This document shows positions 1 to 5,193 of a stretch of 5,193 bases of DNA, piece by piece; the stretch's first letter is position 1; the number at the start of each line of letters is the position of its first letter. Made by a program: the position numbers and the translations under genes. The stretch is from Planctomycetia bacterium (GTDB lineage: Bacteria; Planctomycetota; Phycisphaerae; Phycisphaerales; UBA1924), in the NCBI GenBank assembly GCA_005776545.1, contig SXOY01000351.1:1-5193 (forward strand), written 5' to 3'. A model generated the notes under the pieces. It searched no databases. It was given only the letters and a program-made list of their open reading frames with translations, and had not been told where the DNA came from.

Positions 1-110
1 AGGAAAATGACAAACGAGGCGTTCTTGACAAAGAAGTAAAACACCGCCCGGAATCCGCGGCGGAACCATCCAAACTGCGGCACATTTTTCGAGTTCTGGA
101 CCTTACTCAC
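1..110 (-). CDS. 5' end of a gene after cmk; possible PlsC-type acyltransferase (partial)
   Basis: This is the N-terminal part of a reading frame that leaves the window at base 1. Two starts are possible. A GTG at 110-108 overlaps the cmk stop as GTGTGA and gives a protein beginning MSKVQNSKNVPQFGWF. A second GTG at 83-81 gives a start at VPQFGWFRRG. Neither has a well-spaced Shine-Dalgarno sequence and there is no in-frame ATG. The visible 36 residues have a basic start followed by an aromatic/hydrophobic stretch (FRAVFYFFVKNASFVIF). That resembles the membrane-associated N-terminus of 1-acylglycerol-3-phosphate acyltransferases, and plsC is often found next to cmk in bacteria. The catalytic HxxxxD motif would lie outside the window, so the function is inferred from context and hydrophobicity only. 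That it is coding is more certain than what it encodes. Confidence 0.5.
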   Translation of the reverse strand, partial: MSKVQNSKNVPQFGWFRRGFRAVFYFFVKNASFVIF

Positions 111-901
111 ACCAGCACGCGGGCAAGTACCTCACGCTCCAGTGTTTCTACAACTTGCTCAAAATTCATGGGCGAAGTGTCCACCACAATCGCATCATCG
201 GGGCATACCAAAGGCCCCACCAGCCTGCTCTCATCTGAGCGATCTCTCGCTTCAATCATCCGCTGCAACTCTTCGAGATTGGGCGCAAGACCCCGCGCAC
301 GCATCTGCGTCGCACGCCGCAACGCCCGGACCTGCGAAGACGCCTTGAGAAAAAACTTCACGGCAGCCTGGGGGAAAACTACGGAGCCCTGATCTCGCCC
401 TTCACTCACAAGCCGCGGATGGGTATCTGCAACATGTTGTTGCCGATCCACCATGTGCGCTCGAAGTTCCGCGATTCCGGCGATTGGCGATACTAGTTGC
501 GTGACATCCTCATCTTCGATTCGGTCCTCCATCGGTTGCCCATAGGCAAGAATCATCGGAGGCTTGCACCTGAAATCGAAGTGAATATCCGCCGCCTCAA
601 CCGCACGAACCACGGTCGCGGGATCAGATCGATTGTCAAGCCCGGCCTGGATCAGGACTGCCGCAGCGGCTCGATACATCGCGCCCGTATTGAGCAACTC
701 AAGCCCAAGCCGCTGCGCCAACTCTCGTGCCACCGAGCTTTTTCCGCTTGCGGCCGGACCATCAATTGTTATTACGATTGGACGTTTGGAAGCCAAGAGC
801 TCGCTCCAAGCCCGTCGACTGTGAGACTGCCCGGGCACAATACCTGGAACCATGCTGCGACTTTGCGAACCAACCAAGGCGGCAGTCTCAATTCCAGCCA
901 T
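107..901 (-). CDS. cmk: Cytidylate kinase
   Basis: This 264-residue enzyme transfers phosphate from ATP to CMP or dCMP in the cytoplasm, supplying CDP/dCDP for nucleic acid and phospholipid precursors. The P-loop GPAASGKS is at residues 48-55, after the strand IVITID. The CMP-binding segment NTGAMYR (71-77) corresponds to DSGAIYR of E. coli Cmk. R147, the GRD motif at 168-170 (followed by QGSVVFPQA) and RDRSDESR (219-226) align with the E. coli CMP-contacting residues R110, D132, R181, D185 and R188. All key residues are therefore present. The ATG at 901 is supported by GAGGTG five bases upstream. It leaves about 35 extra residues before the kinase core compared with E. coli. An internal ATG at 853 lacks a good ribosome site. 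The gene lies 20 bp after the TIM-barrel gene and its stop overlaps or closely precedes the next gene, so it is probably co-transcribed with both. Confidence 0.96.
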   Translation of the reverse strand: MAGIETAALVGSQSRSMVPGIVPGQSHSRRAWSELLASKRPIVITIDGPAASGKSSVARELAQRLGLELLNTGAMYRAAAAVLIQAGLDNRSDPATVVRAVEAADIHFDFRCKPPMILAYGQPMEDRIEDEDVTQLVSPIAGIAELRAHMVDRQQHVADTHPRLVSEGRDQGSVVFPQAAVKFFLKASSQVRALRRATQMRARGLAPNLEELQRMIEARDRSDESRLVGPLVCPDDAIVVDTSPMNFEQVVETLEREVLARVLV

Positions 902-906
902 TGGTG

Positions 907-912
907 CACCTC
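907..912 (-). promoter_or_regulatory. Ribosome binding site of cmk
   Basis: The minus strand reads GAGGTG followed by five bases (CACCA) and the ATG at 901. This is a good Shine-Dalgarno match inside the 20-bp gap after the TIM-barrel stop. It favours the long Cmk form with its N-terminal extension over an internal start. Confidence 0.7.
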
Positions 913-921
913 ACTACTCGA

Positions 922-1845
922 TTACTCATCATCCCGAACTGGCTCATCATCATCCGGCTCTGCCGCAGCAGCAGAGTCAAGGTCTTCTTCAACAAAGTCC
1001 TCTTTCACGGGTTCGGCAAAGAACGCCTCAAGCAATTTACGTGTCCGTATCACTCCAATAGTAGGATCGCCCGGACCGCGATAGTCAATGGCCAAGTTGC
1101 CGTCATATCCCACACTTTCAATCGCGTCGATGAGCGGCCGGAACTCAAATCCAGCGTGCTCCACTTGCTCATCCAAACCCACATCCGCCTTCTTTTTCTT
1201 GCCCGTCAGCGGCTTGAAGTCCAATGTCGATACCGACACCGCAGATGCATATGGAACGATGCGCCGCAGAAAGGCATCGGGGTCTTTTTGGGCCGCTGCA
1301 AGTTGAAAGTCAGGGAACGTACCAATACGGAATCCGCCGACTTTCTTTATCAGTTCCGTGAGGCGGTCTGGCTCAATGGTCAGACCTGGAAACGGTGAAA
1401 TAAGTACATTGAGATCAAGCTTCTCAGCATGCTGCATGATCTTTTTGAGCCGCTCGATGACCAACTTGTTGGCAGATTCAGAAGTATCGGCATTGATCTT
1501 GAATGCCGTGGAATTACAACCCAGATACCGTGCGGCCTCCAATACCCGCTTCATTCGATCCATCGCGGGGATGTATTCATCATTCGCTGTACTAGAGATC
1601 GAAAGTGGTTGATTCTCAACCAGCAAAAGGCAGGAACAGGCGGCCTTGTCCGCCCGCTCGCGAATGGCCTCAAGCCTGGCCCGGTCTGCTCCTTGGAGCA
1701 AATCGGTGGTCAGATTGACACCATGCAGGCCAAGCTTCTCCCGCGCAAACGCCGGCAGATCGGTCATCTTAAGCATGGCCCCTTTGCCTTTGGCATCGGG
1801 AACCAGGAGTGATCGTAAACAAGATGCGGTTACGGTAAATAGCAT
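922..1845 (-). CDS. Xylose-isomerase-like TIM-barrel protein (sugar phosphate isomerase/epimerase family)
   Basis: With the ATG at 1845 the product is 307 residues. The fold assignment rests on alternating strands and helices typical of AP endonuclease 2 / xylose isomerase-like barrels: first strand at residues 2-13, LGLHGVNLTTD (38-48), CLLLVE (72-77), an STAFKIN strand near 112-118, LNVLISPFPG (145-154), FRIGTFPDF (172-180), AVSVSTLDF (202-210) and GNLAIDYRGPGD (249-260). Such proteins are usually metal-dependent isomerases or epimerases of small sugars; the substrate cannot be read here. The usual metal ligands are only partly visible: E77, D179, D209 and D254 are candidates, with Asp where the last strand usually has Glu. 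A KKKK run (216-219) and a very acidic tail (about 277-307) are extra. The frame stays open to an ATG at 1968, but that would overlap the divergent gene, and residues before 1845 look unlike the family. An ATG at 1776 would remove the probable first strand. It is the first gene of the cmk transcription unit. Confidence 0.8.
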   Translation of the reverse strand: MLFTVTASCLRSLLVPDAKGKGAMLKMTDLPAFAREKLGLHGVNLTTDLLQGADRARLEAIRERADKAACSCLLLVENQPLSISSTANDEYIPAMDRMKRVLEAARYLGCNSTAFKINADTSESANKLVIERLKKIMQHAEKLDLNVLISPFPGLTIEPDRLTELIKKVGGFRIGTFPDFQLAAAQKDPDAFLRRIVPYASAVSVSTLDFKPLTGKKKKADVGLDEQVEHAGFEFRPLIDAIESVGYDGNLAIDYRGPGDPTIGVIRTRKLLEAFFAEPVKEDFVEEDLDSAAAAEPDDDEPVRDDE

Positions 1846-1939
1846 GCAGTGGGCCGAGTGTAGCCCAATTGCCAGCCACGCGTTTCGTTGTTTGTTATTG
1901 GCCTGAGGGTACCGATTTCTGATATCCTTTCGGTACTCC
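1846..1939. promoter_or_regulatory. Divergent intergenic promoter region
   Basis: These 94 bases separate the two divergent start codons and must hold the promoters of both blocks if the 1845 and 1940 starts are right. On the plus strand TATCCT (1923-1928) is a possible -10 box, with TTGGCC (1898-1903) as a weak -35 at 19 bp. On the minus strand TACACT (1862-1857) is a possible -10 box with no recognisable -35. Each hexamer ends 11 nt before its ATG, and neither ATG has a clear Shine-Dalgarno sequence, so very short leaders are possible. The boxes are low-information matches. That the region is regulatory follows from the gene arrangement. Confidence 0.45.
1907..1938. repeat. Inverted repeat next to the addB start
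   Basis: GTACCGA (1909-1915) is exactly mirrored by TCGGTAC (1930-1936) across a 14-base spacer. Allowing one G-U pair, the arms extend to 1907 and 1938. Half-site centres are 21 bp apart, about two helical turns, and the arms flank the candidate plus-strand -10 box at 1923-1928. It could be a DNA operator for a dimeric regulator. If the transcript starts further upstream, it could be an RNA hairpin ending just before the ATG at 1940. A 7-bp repeat may also occur by chance. Confidence 0.4.
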
Positions 1940-4798
1940 ATGACAGCCAGCCCAAAACTTGACATCACACGGACTTTTATGGGTTGGGATCAACCCGCAC
2001 TGGTTTTGGCGGCCAACGCGATATCCAAACACATCTCTGATGGCGAACTTGACCTGAGCAACTTTCTGGTAGTCACTCCCGGTTCTCGGGCTGGCCGAAT
2101 CCTCGATTCGTTTCTCAGTGAAATCGCCCAAGCCCGTGGCGTCCTTTATTCATCGCCACAGTTCTTGACGCCAGGCCGACTCATTGCGGCAATGTACCAA
2201 CTGCCCAACAAAGAAACCCCACCAGTCCATCAGCAACTCGCGTGGATTGAATCACTTAGGACTATTCCTGATCAGCACAAGTCACTGCTTGTTCAAGGGT
2301 CTTGCGAAGCAACTCACCTGCTCAAGCGCTACGCCGAATTATTATCGAGAACTTGCAGTCAGCTCGCGGGAGAGAACATTCGTCCGCAGGAAGTTCCAGC
2401 TCGAGCGGAACACAACCGCGACAAACTCATCGGGGAAATCGACGCCGACCGGTGGAACGCTCTTGAGGTTGCACTGAAGTTCGCCGAGGACCTCTTAAGA
2501 ACTGATGGCGGATATCTCGACTCTCAGAGAGAACTTGCAGCAGTTCGTGCGGGACCTCCATGCACCTCCAAGCGCATTGTCCTGGTTGCGGTCAGTGAAA
2601 TGGCAGAGCTTCCTCGCACAGCATTTTGCAAACACGTTGGACCAGTGGAATGCCTGATCGCCGCGCCTCCAATACTGGCCACTAAATTTGATGGAATGGG
2701 ATGCGTCATTCCATCACAATGGACCGGGAGCATTGCGGAAATAAACGACCAAGACCTTATTTTCGCCGATGGTCCTTCGTCGCAAGCGGAAGCGGTCTTT
2801 TCCGGGCTCGCCCAGATTTCGCCCGCCCCATCGCCGCAGGATGTCGTGATTTCCGCACCCGATCCGACAGTGACTCCCCACCTCAAGAGCATTTCCCGCG
2901 AAATTGGCGGCGTCAGAATTCGCGATGCCGCCGCGAAACCGGTGACTTCAACACCAGCGTGCCTGTTGATATCGAATATCGCGGACTATTGCAGAGAACA
3001 GACGTTCGAGACATATGCACAACTTGTTCGCCACCCCCATTTTGAATCTCGACTAGTGCGAGCAATGAAAGAACATGGGGATGCGAATTCCTCCCCCACA
3101 CGCTGGTTGAAGTATCTAGCTCGCTACGGCGAGAAACAAGCCCCGTCGCAGATCGACCCAATGTGGGTGTGTGAATCTGAACGCGACACCAAAGTTCTAA
3201 TAGCGCTACATAAATCCGTTACGCAGCTGCTTTCGCCGTTACTAATGTCCGAACCTGATAATGCGGCTGGCACGCCAGCATCCTGGGCCAACGCAATCAG
3301 ACAGGTTCTAAAAGATATCTATGACGGCCGACAAATAAGAACGTCCACCGCACCCGGCCGTCGAACCCACGCGAGCTTTCAGGCAATTGCACATGCCGTC
3401 GATGCACTTGCAAGAATTCCAAAGGAGCTTTCCAATTGCTGTCCGCAAAACACTGGCGACGCCCTTCAACTCGTGCTTGATGAACTAAAGTCGGCACAAC
3501 TGGCACCAGAACCGCTGGCGAATTCAATTGAAGTACTCGGCTGGCTGGACGCCGCACTTGACCCCGCACCATTTGCCTTTGTCACTGGAATGAATGAAGG
3601 AGTAGTTCCGGAAAAGATCAGCACTGATCCACTCCTTCCCGAGTCTATCGCAAGTGCATTACGAATCTCCTGCAACGACTCTCGCTTGGGGCGAGATGCG
3701 TACTTGCTGGCACTCATGAGTCACACGCGTAAGTCTAAAGGTACAAAGCTGGTAGTAGTTTCTGGTCGACGAGACAGCGAGGACGATCCCCTCTGGCCCT
3801 CACGGCTGCTGCTCGGCGATGAAGTGCTGGTGCCACGAATCGAACGAATGCTCAACGGCCCAACGCCGCTGGCGAAAGTACACAAATCGCATAGGTCTAC
3901 TGGGGCCAGCGCCTTCAAGGTCTTACCAATGGTGGAGGCGGTACCGCCAACAACCTTGAATGTCTCACATTTCAAGAGGTATCTCACTTCCCCATATGAG
4001 TTCTATCTCGATCAAGTGCTCCGGCTTGAAGAATTTGGCAGTCCCAACGTTGAACTTGACTCTGCTTCCTTTGGCAACCTGATTCACGGAGCACTAAAGC
4101 TTTTTGGAACGTCCCCAGCACGCAAACTTTCCAAGAAAGCTGAGATCGCTGATGAACTCAGCGCTTCGCTCGAATCACATGTTACTGCGACTTTCGGGTC
4201 GCACAGACGTCCAGAGGTTCAAATACAACTTCTGCTCGCCCAACGTCGCATCACCCGCCTCGCCGAGGAAGAGGCAAAACGAAGGTCCGAAGGCTGGACC
4301 ATTCAATACTGCGAATGGGGCGATGGCAAAGTTGTGTTTTCGCACAATGACACTAAGGTCGAGGTTCGCGGACGGATTGATCGAATCGATTTCAACCCGT
4401 CCACTGAGACGTGGCAGATCATCGATTACAAGACCGGTACCAGCGCGGACGCGCCCGACACAACTCATTTTGCGCCCAAGAAGAACGAATGGAAAGACCT
4501 TCAACTTCCGCTTTATCGACACCTTGCCAGTCCAATTGTCGGGAACAAGAAGACGGAGTTGGCGTACCTGCTTTTACCACGTGATCCAGAAGAAACCAAG
4601 CTCAAGAGGTTGTCCTCCAAGATCGATCTCGCACAGGCCGACATCGCCATCAAGGAAGTCATTGCGAAGATTCTTGAATCAGCCTTTGCAGAACCAGGAT
4701 ATTCCAGAAGCCAGGACGGAGCCCGTGGCGCTTTGCTTGGATTAGGAATCGTCGAGTCCGGCGGCACACGCCCTCCTGTTGCACGGGAGCCTGAATGA
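1940..4798 (+). CDS. AddB-like subunit with C-terminal PD-(D/E)XK nuclease domain
   Basis: This 952-residue protein is probably the nuclease/scaffold partner of a two-subunit helicase-nuclease that processes double-strand DNA breaks for recombination. The N-terminal segment LVVTPGSRAGRILDSFL (43-59) sits where a Walker A loop would be, but has no GKT/S. A helicase-like core motif, FVTGMNEGVVPE (547-558), follows EVLGWLDAALD (531-541), and LWPSRLLLG (618-626) closes this region, as in AddB proteins. The nuclease part begins with SPYEFYLDQVLRLEE (684-698). H716 in GNLIHGAL, D814 in GRIDRID, D829 and K831 in IDYKTG, and Q855/Y859 in LQLPLY give a complete RecB-type active site. The cysteines of the AddB iron-sulfur cluster are absent: Ser replaces Cys before PYEFYL, and there is no Cys after 791. 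It is shorter than B. subtilis AddB (about 1,160 residues). The ATG at 1940 has no clear ribosome site; an ATG at 1979 would cut the conserved-looking start. The stop overlaps the helicase gene, indicating an operon. Confidence 0.88.
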   Translation: MTASPKLDITRTFMGWDQPALVLAANAISKHISDGELDLSNFLVVTPGSRAGRILDSFLSEIAQARGVLYSSPQFLTPGRLIAAMYQLPNKETPPVHQQLAWIESLRTIPDQHKSLLVQGSCEATHLLKRYAELLSRTCSQLAGENIRPQEVPARAEHNRDKLIGEIDADRWNALEVALKFAEDLLRTDGGYLDSQRELAAVRAGPPCTSKRIVLVAVSEMAELPRTAFCKHVGPVECLIAAPPILATKFDGMGCVIPSQWTGSIAEINDQDLIFADGPSSQAEAVFSGLAQISPAPSPQDVVISAPDPTVTPHLKSISREIGGVRIRDAAAKPVTSTPACLLISNIADYCREQTFETYAQLVRHPHFESRLVRAMKEHGDANSSPTRWLKYLARYGEKQAPSQIDPMWVCESERDTKVLIALHKSVTQLLSPLLMSEPDNAAGTPASWANAIRQVLKDIYDGRQIRTSTAPGRRTHASFQAIAHAVDALARIPKELSNCCPQNTGDALQLVLDELKSAQLAPEPLANSIEVLGWLDAALDPAPFAFVTGMNEGVVPEKISTDPLLPESIASALRISCNDSRLGRDAYLLALMSHTRKSKGTKLVVVSGRRDSEDDPLWPSRLLLGDEVLVPRIERMLNGPTPLAKVHKSHRSTGASAFKVLPMVEAVPPTTLNVSHFKRYLTSPYEFYLDQVLRLEEFGSPNVELDSASFGNLIHGALKLFGTSPARKLSKKAEIADELSASLESHVTATFGSHRRPEVQIQLLLAQRRITRLAEEEAKRRSEGWTIQYCEWGDGKVVFSHNDTKVEVRGRIDRIDFNPSTETWQIIDYKTGTSADAPDTTHFAPKKNEWKDLQLPLYRHLASPIVGNKKTELAYLLLPRDPEETKLKRLSSKIDLAQADIAIKEVIAKILESAFAEPGYSRSQDGARGALLGLGIVESGGTRPPVAREPE
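4785..4789 (+). promoter_or_regulatory. Ribosome binding site of the helicase gene
   Basis: GGGAG lies inside the last codons of the AddB-like gene, 5 nt before the ATG at 4795 and 8 nt before the ATG at 4798. Both ATGs are in frame (ATGATG). The 8-nt spacing slightly favours 4798, whereas 4795 gives the classic ATGA stop/start overlap. Either way it points to coupled translation of the two subunits. Confidence 0.6.
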
Positions 4799-5193
4799 TG
4801 CCCCCCCACTCACCCAATACCATGCACGAAAGTAAGATCATTCGCGCATCGGCGGGAACAGGAAAAACGTTTCGCCTGGCAATGCGTTACATCGGCCTGC
4901 TCGCACGCGGCGAGCAGCCATCATCTCTGCTTGCAACCACTTTCACCAAGAAGGCCGCGGGAGAGATGTTGGAGCGTGTTTTGAAGCTCCTTGTGGGCGG
5001 TGTCGCCAAGCCCCACACACTCGCGGAACTGCAGCAGTTCGCGGACCCAAGTCTAACCCATGAACGATGCCGCAAGTTGCTTCGGGTCCTGATTGACAAT
5101 CTTCACCGCAACAATGTTCTAAACATAGATAAGCTCTTTCTGCGAATTGCGAGTGGTTTCTCGCTTGATCTGGGGGTAGCACCCGGTTGGCAG
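4795..5193 (+). CDS. UvrD/AddA/RecB-type helicase, N-terminal part (partial)
   Basis: The reading frame runs open from ATGATG at 4795-4800 to the window end, giving 133 residues of a superfamily 1A DNA helicase. The Walker A motif ASAGTGKT is at residues 18-25 and motif Ia LATTFTKKAAGEM at 46-58, both characteristic of the UvrD/RecB/AddA group. The segment NVLNIDKLFLRIASGF (107-122) matches the motif Ic region, where a conserved Asp precedes an aromatic residue. The rest, including motifs II-VI and any C-terminal nuclease domain, lies beyond the edge. It follows the AddB-like gene with a 4-bp overlap (or direct abutment), so the two most likely form one complex in which this protein is the ATP-driven motor. 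Starts at 4795, 4798 and 4822 are all in frame; GGGAG at 4785-4789 supports the first two. Whether it is strictly AddA or a RecB-like relative cannot be decided from this fragment. Confidence 0.9.
   Translation, partial: MMPPHSPNTMHESKIIRASAGTGKTFRLAMRYIGLLARGEQPSSLLATTFTKKAAGEMLERVLKLLVGGVAKPHTLAELQQFADPSLTHERCRKLLRVLIDNLHRNNVLNIDKLFLRIASGFSLDLGVAPGWQ

Noticed and set aside
497..1398. Plus-strand open frames of 195 and 223 codons opposite cmk and the TIM-barrel gene
   Set aside because: They lie antisense to two well-supported genes, their translations show no domain or motif, and they span the gene boundary. They are shadows of the minus-strand coding sequence.
1846..1968. Longer form of the TIM-barrel protein starting at 1968
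   Set aside because: It would overlap the start of the divergent AddB-like gene by 29 bp and leave no room for promoters. Its extra 41 residues do not look like part of the barrel.
4104..4745. A 213-codon plus-strand frame inside the AddB-like gene
   Set aside because: It overlaps the catalytic nuclease domain in another frame. The product is Arg/Ser/Pro-rich with no recognisable fold, as expected from out-of-frame reading.
4887..5182. Minus-strand frames of 70 and 79 codons at the right edge
   Set aside because: They are opposite the helicase N-terminus, whose Walker A and Ia motifs are unmistakable on the plus strand.
1..5193. CRISPR arrays, tRNA genes, transposase genes or a phage-defence cassette
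   Set aside because: No repeat-spacer pattern, cloverleaf-like sequence or transposase motif was seen. The nuclease/helicase pair is best explained as an AddAB-like repair complex, not as a new defence system.

Overview
The window holds five protein-coding genes in two divergent blocks around an intergenic region of about 94 bp (1846-1939). Three genes are complete and one is cut at each edge. The sequence is moderately GC-rich and bacterial. The cytidylate kinase / TIM-barrel isomerase pair beside an AddB/AddA-like pair, and the particular AddB-like family, suggest Planctomycetota, perhaps Phycisphaerae. That placement is an impression from protein style; no rRNA or other marker is present.

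Left block, minus strand, read from 1845 down to 1: a xylose-isomerase-like TIM-barrel protein (922-1845), then after 20 bp cytidylate kinase cmk (107-901). Last comes the 5' end of a gene that overlaps or closely follows cmk (1-110). It begins with an aromatic/hydrophobic segment like those of PlsC-type acyltransferases. The tight spacing suggests one transcription unit. Cmk supplies CDP for nucleic acid and phospholipid precursor synthesis, which would fit a PlsC neighbour, but the PlsC assignment is tentative.

Right block, plus strand: a 952-residue AddB-like protein (1940-4798) with a C-terminal PD-(D/E)XK (RecB-type) nuclease domain. It overlaps by 4 bp (or directly abuts) a UvrD/AddA/RecB-type helicase gene that runs off the right edge (4795-5193). 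Together they look like a two-subunit helicase-nuclease for double-strand-break end processing. The AddB-like subunit keeps the nuclease active site but shows neither a Walker A lysine nor the cysteines of the AddB iron-sulfur cluster.

The divergent intergenic region has no clear Shine-Dalgarno sequence for either first gene. Each ATG has a TAnnnT hexamer 11 nt upstream, and a 7-bp inverted repeat (21 bp centre to centre) flanks the one on the addB side. No tRNA, rRNA, CRISPR array, insertion sequence or clear terminator was seen. I found no convincing wholly new system; the most unusual item is the divergent AddB-like subunit.
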